A DNA stretch of 64,000 nt from Variovorax sp. Root473 (GTDB taxonomy: Bacteria; Pseudomonadota; Gammaproteobacteria; Burkholderiales; Burkholderiaceae_C). A model generated the notes under the pieces. It was not told where the DNA came from and ran no database searches. It worked only from the letters and a program-made list of their open reading frames with translations. How positions within the stretch are numbered: position 1 is the stretch's first letter; the number at the start of each line of letters is the position of its first letter. Of the stretch, positions 27,694-41,156 are shown one piece after another. The position numbers and the translations under genes were made by a program. The DNA is taken from contig NZ_LMEV01000015.1 of assembly GCF_001426505.1 (NCBI RefSeq), positions 55,046 to 119,045 of the forward strand, written 5' to 3'.

Positions 27694-28892
27694 GGCGCCA
27701 CTCCTCGGGCCTTGAGTGTTTCCTGCATCGCCAGCACGCCCGCGCCCACGAGGCCACCCTGCGTGCCCAGCGGCGTGTATTGAATCTCCAGGTGCCGCGT
27801 CGACAGCGCGAGCGAGCGCTGGTAGACGCTCTGGCGCACGGCCGCGAGGAACAGTGGCCCGATGCGAGTGATGCCGCCGCCGATGAACACGTGCGACGGA
27901 TTGAAGAAGTTGACGACCGAAGCAAGCATCTGTCCGATGAGGCTGCCCGCGCGCTGGATGATGGCATTGGCCGCCGGGTCGCCGCCGCGGCTGGCCTGCC
28001 CGACATCGAAGGCGTCGATGCGCCCGCGCGTGCGCAGGCATTCGGCGAGCGTCGCGCTCTCGCCGGCTTCGGCCGCCTGCATCGCCATGCGCGTGATCGC
28101 GGGGCCGGCCGCCATCGCCTCGACGCACCCGAGGTTGCCGCAATGGCAGCGCGGGCCTTCCTGGTCGACGCAGATGTGGCCCACGTCGCCGGCCGAGCCG
28201 GCCGCGCCGCGGTACACCTCGCCGTGGCAGACGATGCCGCAGCCGATGCCCGTGCCGATCTTGATCACGAGGAAATTCGAGAGCGAGCGCCGCAGGCGCC
28301 ACAGTTCGCCGAGCGCCATCAGGTTGACGTCGTTGTCCACGAACACCGGCGCGGCGTAGTCCTCGCGCAGGTAGTCGCGGATCGAGAAACTGTCCCAGGC
28401 CGGCATGAGCGGCGGGTTCACGAGCTGGCCGATCTCGAAATTGACCGGACCAGGCACGCCGATGCCGATGCCCAGGACATTTCTGGCGCCCTGCCCGCAA
28501 CGCGCGAGCAGTTCGCGCATGAGCACGCGCACACGCGCCAGCACCACGGCCGGGCCTTCGCGCACATCGGCGGCTTCTTCATGCTGGGCCAGCACCGTGA
28601 GGTCGGGGCGCAGCACCGCGACGTCGAGGCTGGTGGCGCCGATGTCGATGCCGACGAGCACGCCGAGTTCGCCATTGAGTTGGAGGTTTTCGGCGCGACG
28701 GCCGCCCGAGGAGCGTTGCAGGCCGGCCTCGGCGAGCAGACCCTGGTCGACCAGGCCGGCGATCAGGCCGTTGGCCTTGCTCTTGGAGAAGCCGAGCTGT
28801 TCGGCCATGGCATGGCGCGAGCCGCCGGCCGACCAGAAGGTCGATTCCAGCAACCGCATTTCGTCGGTCGTGATGCCGCTCCAGGGTGCCAC
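27690..28892 (-). CDS. ROK family transcriptional regulator
   Basis: 400 aa. An N-terminal winged helix (about residues 8-60, with EQLGFSKSKANGLIAGLVDQGLL) precedes a ROK domain. The ROK domain has the ATP/phosphate motif GIDIGATSLDVAVLR, the EAM/His-Cys zinc site CHCGNLGCVEA and GGGITRIGPL. This is the NagC/XylR-like repressor type rather than a free glucokinase, because of the fused HTH. First gene of the operon that also encodes the ABC importer and the Gfo/Idh enzyme, so substrate-responsive autoregulation is likely. GTG start with GGAG upstream. Confidence 0.93.
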   Translation of the reverse strand: MAPWSGITTDEMRLLESTFWSAGGSRHAMAEQLGFSKSKANGLIAGLVDQGLLAEAGLQRSSGGRRAENLQLNGELGVLVGIDIGATSLDVAVLRPDLTVLAQHEEAADVREGPAVVLARVRVLMRELLARCGQGARNVLGIGIGVPGPVNFEIGQLVNPPLMPAWDSFSIRDYLREDYAAPVFVDNDVNLMALGELWRLRRSLSNFLVIKIGTGIGCGIVCHGEVYRGAAGSAGDVGHICVDQEGPRCHCGNLGCVEAMAAGPAITRMAMQAAEAGESATLAECLRTRGRIDAFDVGQASRGGDPAANAIIQRAGSLIGQMLASVVNFFNPSHVFIGGGITRIGPLFLAAVRQSVYQRSLALSTRHLEIQYTPLGTQGGLVGAGVLAMQETLKARGVAP

Positions 28893-29047
28893 GCGTTGTG
28901 TCTCCGCTCTTTTTAGAAAAAGCGCCGGTCGCAGATCGAAGGGATCGGTCGTCGGGCGAAGGCGAATACTAGAAGGGCATCTTCAGCCGGACAAGGCTTA
29001 ACTTCGACCTATTTCAAACCAAAGAAGTGGGCCACTGAAGAGCAGAC

Positions 29048-29073
29048 GAAAAAAAGCCACCCTCAGGTGGCTT
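29048..29073 (-). terminator. Rho-independent terminator of the atp operon
   Basis: Minus-strand hairpin AAGCCACC-TGAG-GGTGGCTT followed by a T-run. It lies downstream of atpC and of repeat copy A. The stretch from 28893 to 29047 holds no gene that I can support; it must contain the leftward ROK-operon promoter, for which no consensus stands out. Confidence 0.9.
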
Positions 29074-29084
29074 GATTCAACGAA

Positions 29085-29170
29085 CACCGCGGAACCGGCT
29101 TTGCCGGGCCGCTGGTGTTGCCCCCTGCAAGGGGTTGGCGTAGCGACACGAAGTGCGCGCAGCCTGGGGG
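29085..29170 (-). repeat. dispersed 3'-UTR repeat, copy A (after atpC)
   Basis: Read on the minus strand it starts CCCCCAGGCT 5 nt after the atpC stop, continues CGCGCACTTCGTGTCGC, contains a C-run/G-run hairpin and a CCGGCAAAGCCGG hairpin, and ends TTCCGCGGTG. The terminator follows 11 nt later. Closely matches copies B (48285) and C (53373); D (51320) is a diverged variant. Confidence 0.9.
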
Positions 29171-29175
29171 TTTGC

Positions 29176-29595
29176 TTATTTCTTCTGGCGGTACTTGCGC
29201 AGCGCAGCGATCTGCGCTGCCATCACGGCCAGTTCCGACTGCGCCATCGCGATGTCGATGTCGCTCTTCGCGTTCTTCAGCGCCTCCTCGGCGGCCGCCT
29301 TGGCCTGGTTGGCCTTCTCGTCGTCGAGGTCCTTGCCGCGGATCGCGGTGTCGGACAACACGGTGACGGCATCGGGCTGCACTTCGAGGATGCCGCCGGC
29401 CACGAAGACGAACTCTTCGCCGCCGTCAGCCGTCTCGATGCGCACGGCACCGGGGCGGATGCGCGTGATCAGCGGCGTGTGACGCGGATAGATGCCGAGC
29501 TCACCGGCTTCACCGGGCAGCGCGACGAACGTGGCTTCGCCCGAGAAGATTGACTCTTCCGCGCTGACCACATCGACGTGAATGGTGTTGGCCAT
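29176..29595 (-). CDS. atpC: F1Fo ATP synthase subunit epsilon
   Basis: 139 aa. Central-stalk and regulatory subunit of F1. The N-terminal beta-sandwich is typical ([34 protein letters not shown]), followed by the C-terminal two-helix domain (Ala/Lys/Glu-rich). ATG 29595 is used; a start at 29607 adds four residues without support. Last gene of the atp operon, 18 nt after atpD. Directly followed by dispersed repeat copy A and then the operon terminator. Confidence 0.97.
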   Translation of the reverse strand: MANTIHVDVVSAEESIFSGEATFVALPGEAGELGIYPRHTPLITRIRPGAVRIETADGGEEFVFVAGGILEVQPDAVTVLSDTAIRGKDLDDEKANQAKAAAEEALKNAKSDIDIAMAQSELAVMAAQIAALRKYRQKK

Positions 29596-29613
29596 CTGAG
29601 TTCCCATGCCGCC

Positions 29614-31047
<1,434 letters not shown>

Positions 31048-31072
31048 TTAAATCTGTTGAGGTCCGAAGGGC

Positions 31073-31948
31073 TCAGACACCGGCGGCCGCCGCAGCGCCC
31101 GAAACGATTTCCGAGAGCTCCTTGGTGATGCCGGCCTGGCGGGTCTTGTTGTAGACCAGCTTCAGCTCGCTGATCACATTGCCTGCGTTGTCGGTGGCGG
31201 CCTTCATGGCGACCATCCGCGCCGAATGCTCGGACGCCATGTTCTCTGCCACGCCCTGGTAGACCAGCGACTCCACATAGCGAACCAGCAGCTCGTCGAT
31301 CACGCTTTGCGCATCGGGCTCGTAGATGTAATCCCACGAATGCTGGCCTTCCTCGACTTGCAGCGAGTCTGCGGCCAGCGGCAGCAGCTGCTCGACGAGC
31401 GGCTCCTGCTTGATCGTGTTGATGAACTTCGTGTAGCACAGGTACACGGCCGAGAGCTTGCCTTCCGCGTAAGCGTCGAGCAGCGTCTTGACCGGACCGA
31501 TGAGCTTGTCCAGGTGCGGCGTGTCACCCAGGTGGGTGACGTGCGCCACCACGCGGGCGCCGATGCGGTTCAGGAAGCCGAGGCCCTTGCTGCCGATGGC
31601 GACCGACTCGATCGCCACGCCAGCGGCCTGCGCTTCACGCAGCCTGGTCGTCACGGCGCGCAGCAGGTTGGTGTTCAAGCCACCGCACAGACCCTTGTCG
31701 CTCGTCACGATGATGAAGCCGATCGCCTTGGCGTCGTTCTTCTTCATGAAGGCGTGCGTGTACTCGGGATTCGCCTTGCCAAGGTTCGCCGCGATGGTGC
31801 GGATCTTCTCGCTGTAGGGGCGGGCGGCACGCATGCGCTCTTGCGCCTTGCGCATCTTGGAAACCGAGACCATTTCCATGGCCTTGGTGATCTTCTTGGT
31901 GTTTTCCACCGATTTGATCTTGCCGCGGATTTCCTTACCAGCTGCCAT
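31073..31948 (-). CDS. atpG: F1Fo ATP synthase subunit gamma
   Basis: 291 aa rotor shaft. The N-terminal helix carries the family signature ([21 protein letters not shown]) and the C-terminal helix has [20 protein letters not shown], the two halves of the coiled coil inside F1. [11 protein letters not shown] is the conserved central-domain motif. It sits between atpA and atpD as in the standard order. Confidence 0.98.
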   Translation of the reverse strand: MAAGKEIRGKIKSVENTKKITKAMEMVSVSKMRKAQERMRAARPYSEKIRTIAANLGKANPEYTHAFMKKNDAKAIGFIIVTSDKGLCGGLNTNLLRAVTTRLREAQAAGVAIESVAIGSKGLGFLNRIGARVVAHVTHLGDTPHLDKLIGPVKTLLDAYAEGKLSAVYLCYTKFINTIKQEPLVEQLLPLAADSLQVEEGQHSWDYIYEPDAQSVIDELLVRYVESLVYQGVAENMASEHSARMVAMKAATDNAGNVISELKLVYNKTRQAGITKELSEIVSGAAAAAGV

Positions 31949-31981
31949 ATGAGCTCCTTCTTGCGTCGGTCAAAAGGCCGC

Positions 31982-33595
<1,614 letters not shown>

Positions 33596-33642
33596 GACTC
33601 TTTCCTTCTTTCAATAAATAGGGCCAACCGCGGCTCGCCGCC

Positions 33643-34173
33643 TCAGGCGGTGAGCGCTGCTTTCATTTGTTCGAGACGCGCCTTGACGGAGGTGTCGAGG
33701 ACTTCGTCCCCCACCACCACACGGATGCCGCCGATCAGCGAAGGATCGGATTCCACACGCGTGTTCAGCGGACGACCGAAACGGCGCTGCAGCGCCGCGC
33801 CGACTTCGGCAAGGCTCGCCGCGTCGATCGGGAAGGCGCTGTAGATCACCGCGTCGGACGTGCCGCCCTTGGCGTTCTTGAGCTCGCGGTACTGGGCCGC
33901 GACTTCGGGCAATGCAGCGAGCCGGCCGTTGTCGATCACCGTGCGCAGGAAGTTCTTGCCGGCGTCCGGCAGAGCTTGCGGCAGGAGGCCGGAGATCAGG
34001 TCGAAGACCTGTTCCTGCGACACCTTCGGGTCGGCAGCGAACTGCAGGAGCTGCGGATCGGCAGCGAGGGCGGCCAGCTGGCCGATCCAGCCGGCCGTGC
34101 CTTCGAGGTCACTCGAAGTAGCCTCGAAGAGCGCGTCCGCGTAGGGGCGGGCAATGGTCGCAAGTTCGGCCAT
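33643..34173 (-). CDS. atpH: F1Fo ATP synthase subunit delta
   Basis: 176 aa. Peripheral-stalk protein connecting b subunits to the top of F1. N-terminal helical domain ([15 protein letters not shown]) and the C-terminal signature [19 protein letters not shown] with [10 protein letters not shown]. Ends 47 nt before atpA; start 7 nt after atpF. Confidence 0.97.
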   Translation of the reverse strand: MAELATIARPYADALFEATSSDLEGTAGWIGQLAALAADPQLLQFAADPKVSQEQVFDLISGLLPQALPDAGKNFLRTVIDNGRLAALPEVAAQYRELKNAKGGTSDAVIYSAFPIDAASLAEVGAALQRRFGRPLNTRVESDPSLIGGIRVVVGDEVLDTSVKARLEQMKAALTA

Positions 34174-34180
34174 ATCGTCC

Positions 34181-34651
34181 TCAGAGCTCGGTCTTCAGGC
34201 GCTGGAGCAGGTCGGCGTGGACACCGGCGTTGACTTCCTTGCGCAGAATCTGCTCGGCACCCTTGACGGCCAGTGCAGCGACCTGCTCACGCAGGGCTTC
34301 ACGGGCACGCACGGACTGCTGTTGGGCTTCGGCGTGCGCGTCGGCCACGATCTTGTTGGCCTCCACCGTTGCACGGCCCTTGGCCTCTTCGATGATCTGC
34401 TGGGCGCGGCGCTCGGCATCGGCCAGGCGGCTGGTGGTCTCGTTGCGAGACTGAACCAGTTCCTGCTCGACGCGCTGGTTGGCGGAAGCGAGTTCAGCCT
34501 TGGCCTTCTCGGCGGCCGCCAGGCCCGCAGCGATCTTTTGTGCGCGTTCATCCAATGCCTTCGCGATGGGCGGCCACACGAATTTCATCGTGAACAGCAC
34601 CAGCAGCAGGAAGACGATGGCCTGAACGAACAGGGTCGCGTTGATACTCAC
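34181..34651 (-). CDS. atpF: F1Fo ATP synthase subunit b
   Basis: 156 aa. One N-terminal TM helix ([19 protein letters not shown]) with the family motif [18 protein letters not shown], followed by a long Ala/Glu/Lys-rich right-handed coiled coil forming the stator. Only one b gene is present, so a b2 homodimer is expected. Confidence 0.97.
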   Translation of the reverse strand: MSINATLFVQAIVFLLLVLFTMKFVWPPIAKALDERAQKIAAGLAAAEKAKAELASANQRVEQELVQSRNETTSRLADAERRAQQIIEEAKGRATVEANKIVADAHAEAQQQSVRAREALREQVAALAVKGAEQILRKEVNAGVHADLLQRLKTEL

Positions 34652-34684
34652 GGCAACACCTTTCTGGAGTGGCGTTGAACCGGC

Positions 34685-34963
<279 letters not shown>

Positions 34964-35003
34964 TTAGAACAGATTTAAAGCAAACGAAAAGAAAAAGGGA
35001 AAC

Positions 35004-35882
35004 TCAATGCGCCTCATGCGCCTGGCCCAGATAGATCAGGGTCAGCATCATGAAGATGAAAGCCTGCAGCGTGATCACCAGGATGTGGAAGATCGCCCAG
35101 ACGGTGCCGGCAATGATGTGCCCGATGGGCAGCATCACACCGGAGAACGAGGCCGCCATGGCACCGCCCATGAGGGCGATGAGCATGAAGACGAGTTCGC
35201 CCGCATACATGTTGCCGAACAACCGCATGCCGTGCGAGACCGTCTTGGCCAGGTACTCGATGACCTGCATCAGCAGGTTGATGGGCCACAACAGCGGGTG
35301 GGCACCGAAAGGCGCGGTGATCAGCTCATGGCCCCAGCCGCCCAGGCCCTTGACCTTGACGCTGTAGAAGAGGCACAGGAGCAGCACGGAGGTGGAAAGA
35401 CCGAGCGTGGTCGAGAGGTCGGCGGTCGGCACGACGCGCATGTAGGCGTGGTGCGGATCGTGGCCCATGGCCGAGTAGACCTGGGTCCAGACGGCCGGCA
35501 GGAGGTCGACCGGCAGCATGTCCATCGCGTTCAGCAGGAAGATCCAGACGAACACGGTGAGCGCCAGCGGGGCAATGAACTTGCGGCTCGCGGCGTTGTG
35601 CACGTTGGCCTTGGCCTGGTTGTCGACCATCTCGACCAGGATTTCGACCGCCGCCTGGAAGCGGCCGGGCACGCCGGGCGTTGCCTTGCGGGCAGCCAGC
35701 CACAGCACGAAGCAGCCCAAGGCGCCGATGATCAGCGCGTAGAGCACCGAGTCGAGGTTGATGACGTTGAAGTCAACAATGGCGGATTGAACGACGGGCT
35801 TGAGGCTCCAGTCGACTTGCCAGTGCTGGAGGTGGTGAACGATGTATTCACTCGCGGTCGGGGCGTGTCCTTCGGCGGCCAT
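35004..35882 (-). CDS. atpB: F1Fo ATP synthase subunit a
   Basis: 292 aa multi-TM stator subunit forming the two proton half-channels. The essential Arg lies in SHGMRLFGNMYAGELVF. The N-terminus is hydrophilic and His-rich (EYIVHHLQHWQ) as usual in betaproteobacteria. Confidence 0.97.
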   Translation of the reverse strand: MAAEGHAPTASEYIVHHLQHWQVDWSLKPVVQSAIVDFNVINLDSVLYALIIGALGCFVLWLAARKATPGVPGRFQAAVEILVEMVDNQAKANVHNAASRKFIAPLALTVFVWIFLLNAMDMLPVDLLPAVWTQVYSAMGHDPHHAYMRVVPTADLSTTLGLSTSVLLLCLFYSVKVKGLGGWGHELITAPFGAHPLLWPINLLMQVIEYLAKTVSHGMRLFGNMYAGELVFMLIALMGGAMAASFSGVMLPIGHIIAGTVWAIFHILVITLQAFIFMMLTLIYLGQAHEAH

Positions 35883-35908
35883 CTTTCAGCGTCTCTTTTC
35901 CAAAACAG

Positions 35909-36379
35909 TCAAATCCGGTTCAAAAATTTGGGCCGCACCAGCAGTGCCACCCAGTACATCTTCATGGCGACCACCACGCCAGCCACCATGGCCAGCCAGA
36001 CGAGCCCCCCGATCAGCCACGGCGCCGCAGCCAGCAAGGCAACGGTGAGCGCGATCTTGATCATCTCCCATACAAAAAACCTCAACATGACAGCCTGCGA
36101 CGGCATGCCCGGCTTGCGCCGGACACCGCGGACAAACAAGGCCGCGGGAATCGCCACTGTCATGGCTCCGTAAAACGCCGAGATTGCAGCCTCGGATCGC
36201 GCCGTCCAGATCCACGCCAGGCAAGCTACCACCACGCCTGCAGCCACTTGGGCTGCGATCACCCACCAGGGTGACAGCTCGGGGTTTTGCTCGCGCAACT
36301 TCTGGGCCTCTTCGGCCGTCAGTGGCTTGAAATCGGATTCTTCGGCGTCAACCTCAGGGACAGGGGCGTTGGTTGTCAT
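35909..36379 (-). CDS. atpI: ATP synthase subunit I
   Basis: 156 aa. An acidic cytoplasmic N-terminus of about 45 residues precedes four TM helices. AtpI assists c-ring assembly or ion supply and is dispensable in several bacteria. First gene of the operon. Divergent from the aminotransferase gene. Confidence 0.9.
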   Translation of the reverse strand: MTTNAPVPEVDAEESDFKPLTAEEAQKLREQNPELSPWWVIAAQVAAGVVVACLAWIWTARSEAAISAFYGAMTVAIPAALFVRGVRRKPGMPSQAVMLRFFVWEMIKIALTVALLAAAPWLIGGLVWLAMVAGVVVAMKMYWVALLVRPKFLNRI

Positions 36380-36426
36380 TCGAATGCACCCCGTGTTTGT
36401 CCCCGGAGAATTTTACAAAGCCATTG

Positions 36427-36432
36427 ATTATA
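36427..36432 (-). promoter_or_regulatory. candidate -10 box for the atp operon
   Basis: Minus-strand TATAAT 48 nt upstream of the atpI start. No good -35 is found at 16-18 bp spacing, so this may be an extended or activator-dependent promoter, or a chance match. Confidence 0.35.
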
Positions 36433-36516
36433 AGTAAAACCTAGCGGGGTCCCGCCATAACGTGACACTTCGTCGACAGTTCTGCGCCGAGTGTGGCGTC
36501 CGCCCATAATTTGCGG

Positions 36517-37410
36517 ATGCAAGACATCACCTCGGCACTGCCCGACACGCCGTGCTTTCTCAACGGCGAATTCACCCCCCTGCGCGACGCGAAGATCAGC
36601 GTCCTCGACCGCGGCTTCATCTTCGGCGACGGCATCTATGAAGTGATCCCCGTCTACTTCGGCGCGCCCTTCTGCTTCGACGAACACATCGCGCGCCTCG
36701 AGCGTTCGCTGGCCGAACTGCAGATCGACAACCCCTGCACCCGCGACGAATGGCGCGCCATCGCGATGCAGCTTGCGGCACCGCAGGGCAACGCACCGCA
36801 GGCCATCTACTTCCAGGTCTCGCGCGGCGTGGCACCGCGCGACCACGTGATGGTGCGTGGCCTGCGTCCCACGGTGTTCGCGATGGTGAACCCCTTGCCG
36901 CCCGTGGCCGACGCGGTGCGCGCCAGGGGCGTGACCTGCGTCACGGCCGACGATTTCCGCTGGCAGAAGGCCCACATCAAGAGCACCAGCCTGCTGGGCG
37001 CGGTGCTCGCACGACAGATCAGCGTCGAGGCCGGCGCGACCGAAACCGTGATGTTCCGTGGCGATTCGCTCAGCGAGGCTTCGTCGAGCAACGTGTGGAT
37101 CGTGAAGGACGGCACGCTCATCGGCCCGCCGAAAGACAACCTCGTGCTGACCGGCATCCGCTACGGCCTGCTCGAGCGCCTGTGCCAGGACAGCGGCATT
37201 CCCTTCGCGCTGCGGCGTGTGTCGCGTGAGGAGGTGTTCAGCGCCGACGAGTTGCTGCTGTCTTCCGCCACCAAGGAAGTGTTGCCCGTTGTCACACTCG
37301 ATGGCCAGACCATTGGCAATGGCCGTCCCGGCCCCATCTACCAGAGCTTGTATGCCGCCTACCAACAGGCCAAGCAACGCAACGCCGACGCGCCAGGAGC
37401 CACCGCATGA
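36517..37410 (+). CDS. D-amino-acid aminotransferase / class IV PLP aminotransferase
   Basis: 297 aa. Fold-type IV PLP enzyme: [20 protein letters not shown] and [14 protein letters not shown] at the N-terminus, the catalytic Lys in [12 protein letters not shown], and the phosphate/PLP-site ESxxxN-like [12 protein letters not shown]. Resemblance is closer to D-amino-acid aminotransferase (Dat) than to IlvE. The ATG at 36517 gives a normal N-terminus; an upstream frame start at 36493 is rejected. Its stop overlaps the ybeD start by 4 nt, tying it to the lipoate genes; a functional connection is not obvious. Confidence 0.9.
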   Translation: MQDITSALPDTPCFLNGEFTPLRDAKISVLDRGFIFGDGIYEVIPVYFGAPFCFDEHIARLERSLAELQIDNPCTRDEWRAIAMQLAAPQGNAPQAIYFQVSRGVAPRDHVMVRGLRPTVFAMVNPLPPVADAVRARGVTCVTADDFRWQKAHIKSTSLLGAVLARQISVEAGATETVMFRGDSLSEASSSNVWIVKDGTLIGPPKDNLVLTGIRYGLLERLCQDSGIPFALRRVSREEVFSADELLLSSATKEVLPVVTLDGQTIGNGRPGPIYQSLYAAYQQAKQRNADAPGATA

Positions 37411-37715
37411 CCGACACCCCGACCCCCACCGACACCGCATCGATCCCCGATCCACGCAAGGAATCGCTGATCGAGTACCCCTCGCAGTTCCCCATCAAGG
37501 TGATGGGCGCGAAGGTCGACGGCTTCGTGCACGCCATCACGCAGATCGCCGAGCGCTTCGACCCGACCTTCGACGCCACCACCGTCGAGCTGCGCGACAG
37601 CAAGGCCGGCAACTACCTGGGCGTGACCATCACCGTCACAGCCACCAGCCGCGAGCAGCTCGACGACCTGTATCGCGCGCTGTCGTCGCACCCCTCGGTC
37701 AAGGTCGTTCTTTGA
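37407..37715 (+). CDS. ybeD: YbeD/DUF493 family protein
   Basis: 102 aa ferredoxin-like fold protein of the YbeD family, which commonly precedes lipB. Motif stretches: [16 protein letters not shown] and [25 protein letters not shown], with the closing [12 protein letters not shown] overlap with the aminotransferase; its stop overlaps the lipB TTG start. Its role is unclear, possibly an allosteric or regulatory domain protein linked to lipoate metabolism. Confidence 0.93.
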   Translation: MTDTPTPTDTASIPDPRKESLIEYPSQFPIKVMGAKVDGFVHAITQIAERFDPTFDATTVELRDSKAGNYLGVTITVTATSREQLDDLYRALSSHPSVKVVL

Positions 37716-38386
37716 CCATCGAAGCGCAGTGGCTCGGCCGGGCCGACTACCTCGCCACCTATGCGGCGATGCAGCGCTTCACGCAGGAGCGCACGCCCGA
37801 GAGCCCCGACGCGCTATGGATCTGCGAGCACGACCCCGTGTTCACCCAGGGACTGGCGGGCAAGACCGATCACCTCCTGGCGCCCGGCCCGATCCCGGTC
37901 GTGCAGACGGACCGCGGCGGACAGGTCACCTTCCACGGCCCGGGCCAGGTGGTGGCCTACCCGCTCATCGACTTGCGGCGCGCCGGCTACTACGTCAAGG
38001 AATACGTCTACCGCATCGAGGAATCGGTGCTGCGCACGCTGGCCCATTTCGGCGTGACCGGCCACCGCGTGGCCGGCGCCCCGGGCATCTACGTGCGCCT
38101 GGGCGACCCGTTCTCGCACGCCGCGCTCGCCGGTCCCATGCCCGGCGCCGACCCGTTCCGGGGCCTGGGCAAGATCGCCGCACTGGGCATCAAGGTGAGC
38201 CGCCACGCCACCTACCACGGTGTGTCGCTCAATGTCGCGATGGACCTTGAACCCTTCTCGCGCATCAACCCTTGCGGCTACGCAGGGCTGAAAACGGTCG
38301 ACCTTTCTACAATCGGCGTCCAAACCACATGGGAAGAAGCCGCCAAGGTGCTGGGCCAGAAGCTCGGCGCCTTCCTTGCGCCTTGA
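37712..38386 (+). CDS. lipB: lipoyl(octanoyl) transferase
   Basis: 224 aa. Transfers octanoate from ACP to lipoyl-domain lysines. Family motifs: [21 protein letters not shown], the catalytic Lys in AALGIKVSR followed by ATYHG, and the catalytic Cys in INPCGYAGL. No ATG or GTG fits; TTG at 37712 overlaps the ybeD TGA (TTGA), with AAGG at 37701-37704 upstream, implying coupled translation. Followed by lipA after 7 nt. Confidence 0.95.
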   Translation: MTIEAQWLGRADYLATYAAMQRFTQERTPESPDALWICEHDPVFTQGLAGKTDHLLAPGPIPVVQTDRGGQVTFHGPGQVVAYPLIDLRRAGYYVKEYVYRIEESVLRTLAHFGVTGHRVAGAPGIYVRLGDPFSHAALAGPMPGADPFRGLGKIAALGIKVSRHATYHGVSLNVAMDLEPFSRINPCGYAGLKTVDLSTIGVQTTWEEAAKVLGQKLGAFLAP

Positions 38387-38393
38387 CACACCA

Positions 38394-39377
38394 ATGAGCA
38401 CCACAGAAGTCGTCCGCGACGCGCAAAGCGCCGAAACCTACAACCCCCTGGCCAAGCAGAAGGCCGCGGCCAAGCTGTCGCGCATCCCCGTCAAGGTGGT
38501 GCAGACCGGCGAAGTGCTCAAGAAGCCCGAGTGGATCCGCGTCAAGGCCGGCAGCCCGACCACGCGCTTCTACGAGATCAAGCAGATCCTGCGCGAGAGC
38601 AACCTGCACACGGTCTGCGAAGAAGCCTCGTGCCCGAACATCGGCGAATGCTTCGGCAACGGCACCGCCACCTTCATGATCATGGGCGACAAGTGCACGC
38701 GCCGCTGCCCGTTCTGCGACGTGGGCCACGGCCGCCCCGACCCGCTGGACAAGGACGAGCCGCTCAACCTGGCCAAGACCATCGCCAAGCTGCGCCTGAA
38801 GTACGTGGTGATCACCAGCGTCGACCGCGACGACCTGCGCGACGGCGGCAGCCAGCACTTCGTCGACTGCATCCGCAACATCCGCGAACTCTCGCCGATG
38901 ACGCAGATCGAGATCCTCGTGCCCGACTTCCGCGGCCGCGACGACCGCGCGCTGGAAATCCTCAAGGCCGCGCCGCCCGACGTGATGAACCACAACCTGG
39001 AAACCGCGCCGCGCCTGTACAAGGAGGCGCGTCCCGGCAGCGACTACCAGTTCAGCCTGAACCTGCTGAAGAAGTTCAAGGCGCTGCACCCGAACGTGCC
39101 GACCAAGAGCGGCATCATGGTCGGCCTGGGCGAGACCGACGAAGAGATCCTGCAGGTCATGCGCGACATGCGTGCCCACGACATCGACATGCTGACCATC
39201 GGCCAGTACCTGTCGCCGTCGGGCTCGCACCTGCCGGTGCGCCGCTACGTGCACCCCGACACCTTCAAGATGTTCGAGGAAGAGGCCTACAAGATGGGCT
39301 TCAGCCACGCCGCGGTGGGTGCGATGGTGCGTTCCAGCTACCACGCCGACCAGCAGGCGCACGCCGCCGGCGTGTAA
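38394..39377 (+). CDS. lipA: lipoyl synthase
   Basis: 327 aa radical-SAM enzyme inserting two sulfurs into the octanoyl chain. Both clusters are visible: auxiliary cluster [12 protein letters not shown] (C-x4-C-x5-C) and radical-[11 protein letters not shown] (C-x3-C-x2-C). The C-terminal RSSYHA provides the conserved Ser ligand of the auxiliary cluster. ATG 38394. Last gene of the dat-ybeD-lipB-lipA unit. The 225-nt stretch after it holds no gene I can support and no terminator with a U-tract. Confidence 0.97.
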   Translation: MSTTEVVRDAQSAETYNPLAKQKAAAKLSRIPVKVVQTGEVLKKPEWIRVKAGSPTTRFYEIKQILRESNLHTVCEEASCPNIGECFGNGTATFMIMGDKCTRRCPFCDVGHGRPDPLDKDEPLNLAKTIAKLRLKYVVITSVDRDDLRDGGSQHFVDCIRNIRELSPMTQIEILVPDFRGRDDRALEILKAAPPDVMNHNLETAPRLYKEARPGSDYQFSLNLLKKFKALHPNVPTKSGIMVGLGETDEEILQVMRDMRAHDIDMLTIGQYLSPSGSHLPVRRYVHPDTFKMFEEEAYKMGFSHAAVGAMVRSSYHADQQAHAAGV

Positions 39378-39602
39378 GCCGACCAGCGCGAGGCTGGGCT
39401 GCGGTCCGACCTGCGCTGTGATCTCGGCCGGTCACATACCAATCGATGCAGGCTGCGTGACCTGCGCGATGGAGGCGGGTGGAACCATGCGTCCAGGTCC
39501 ACCACCCTGAACACCCACTGACGCACGACGTCGCCAACGTGCTGGCTGGCGGCGACCAGTCCGCTATCCTGCCGGCTCGCCCCGACAAAGGACTTTCCGC
39601 CC

Positions 39603-41156
39603 ATGCATCCCGCTCTCGAAGCCGCCATGAACCAGGAGTTCGGCGCGATCGCCGACCTCGTTCGCCTGCACGCGCAGCACACCCCCGACCGCCCTGCCCT
39701 CGCGGACGCACAACACACGCTCGACTACCGCGCGCTCGACGCGCTGATGGACCGCGTCGCGGCCGCACTGCAACGCGACGGCCTGCGCGCCGGCGACGCC
39801 ATCGCGGTCTGCGCCGCCTCGTCGGTCCACTACGCCGCCGTGTTTCTCGGCGCGCTGCGCGCGGGCGTGGCGGTGGCCCCGCTGGCCCCCGGCTCCGCGC
39901 CCGCCAGCCTGGCGCGCATGATCACCGACGCCGACGCGCGCCTGCTGTTCACCGATGCCTCGGCGGCCGAGGTCATCAGCGCGGCAAAGGCCACCGGCCT
40001 GCCGCACATCGCGCTCGACGGCTCCGACGTCGGGCGTGCCCTCGACGACTGGCTCGCCGCACCCGGCGCCCGGCCGGAGCCCGTCCAGACGCAGCCCGGC
40101 TGGGCCTTCAACATCATCTATTCGTCGGGTACCACGGGCGAGCCCAAGGGCATCGTGCAGGGGCACGGCATGCGCTGGTCGCACATCCAGCGCGGTGCCA
40201 AGTACGAGTACGACAGCCACACCGTCACGCTGCTGTCGACGCCGCTGTACTCCAACACCACGCTGGTGGTGTTCTTTCCCACCATCGCCTTCGGCGGCTG
40301 CGTGGTGCTGATGCCCAAATTCGACGCGCTCGCCTACCTGCAGCTGGCCGAGAAGCACCGCGTGACGCACACCATGCTCGTGCCGGTGCAGTACCAGCGG
40401 CTGATGGCGCACCCGCGCTTCGATGCGCACGACCTGTCCTCGTTCCGTCACAAGTTCAGCACCAGCGCGCCCTTCAACGCGGCGCTCAAGGCCGACGTGC
40501 TCAAGCGCTGGCCCGGCGGGCTGGTCGAGTTCTACGGCATGACCGAAGGCGGCGGCACCTGCATCCTCGAGGCGCACCTGAACCCGACCAAGCTGCACAC
40601 CGTGGGGCAGCCCGCGCCGGGCAGCGACATCCGCCTGATCGACGAGGAAGGCAACGAGCTGCCGCGCGACAACCTCGACGCCGCCGGCGAGGTGGTGGGC
40701 CACTCGGCCGGCATGATGACCGGCTACCACCGCCAGCCCGAAAAGACGCGCGAGGCCGAATGGTTCGACGCCACCGGCAAGCGCTTCATCCGCACGGGCG
40801 ACGTGGGCCGCTTCGACGCCGACGGCTTCCTCACGCTGTTCGATCGCAAGAAGGACATGATCATCAGCGGCGGTTTCAACATCTATCCGAGCGACCTCGA
40901 AGGCGTGCTGCGCGGCCATGCGGCGGTGGCCGACGTGGCGGTGGTCGGCATTCCGTCCGAGCAATGGGGCGAGACACCGGTGGCCTTCGTGGTGCGGCGC
41001 GAGGGCGACGTCACCACCGAAGACGCGCTGCTGCAGTGGGCCAACGCGCAGGTCGGCAAGACGCAGCGCCTGGCGCGCCTGCGTTTCATCGACGAGCTGC
41101 CTCGCAGCGCGATCGGCAAGGTGCTCAAGCGCGAGCTGCGCGACCTGAGTGCCTGA
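39603..41156 (+). CDS. class I adenylate-forming acyl-CoA ligase (AMP-binding)
   Basis: 517 aa ANL-superfamily enzyme. Motifs in order: P-loop NIIYSSGTTGEPKG, EFYGMTEGGG, RTGDVGRFD, the hinge DRKKDMIISGGFNIYP, and the C-terminal catalytic Lys in SAIGKVLKREL. It activates a carboxylic acid as acyl-AMP then acyl-CoA; chain length or aromatic preference cannot be read from sequence. ATG 39603. It is followed immediately (TGA-GTG) by an SLC13-like anion carrier, suggesting uptake and activation of the same carboxylate (inference). Confidence 0.92.
   Translation: MHPALEAAMNQEFGAIADLVRLHAQHTPDRPALADAQHTLDYRALDALMDRVAAALQRDGLRAGDAIAVCAASSVHYAAVFLGALRAGVAVAPLAPGSAPASLARMITDADARLLFTDASAAEVISAAKATGLPHIALDGSDVGRALDDWLAAPGARPEPVQTQPGWAFNIIYSSGTTGEPKGIVQGHGMRWSHIQRGAKYEYDSHTVTLLSTPLYSNTTLVVFFPTIAFGGCVVLMPKFDALAYLQLAEKHRVTHTMLVPVQYQRLMAHPRFDAHDLSSFRHKFSTSAPFNAALKADVLKRWPGGLVEFYGMTEGGGTCILEAHLNPTKLHTVGQPAPGSDIRLIDEEGNELPRDNLDAAGEVVGHSAGMMTGYHRQPEKTREAEWFDATGKRFIRTGDVGRFDADGFLTLFDRKKDMIISGGFNIYPSDLEGVLRGHAAVADVAVVGIPSEQWGETPVAFVVRREGDVTTEDALLQWANAQVGKTQRLARLRFIDELPRSAIGKVLKRELRDLSA

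Noticed and set aside
39378..39602. Possible small gene or RNA between lipA and the acyl-CoA ligase
   Set aside because: Short inverted repeats exist (GGTGGA/TCCACC) but there is no convincing ribosome site, reading frame or terminator.
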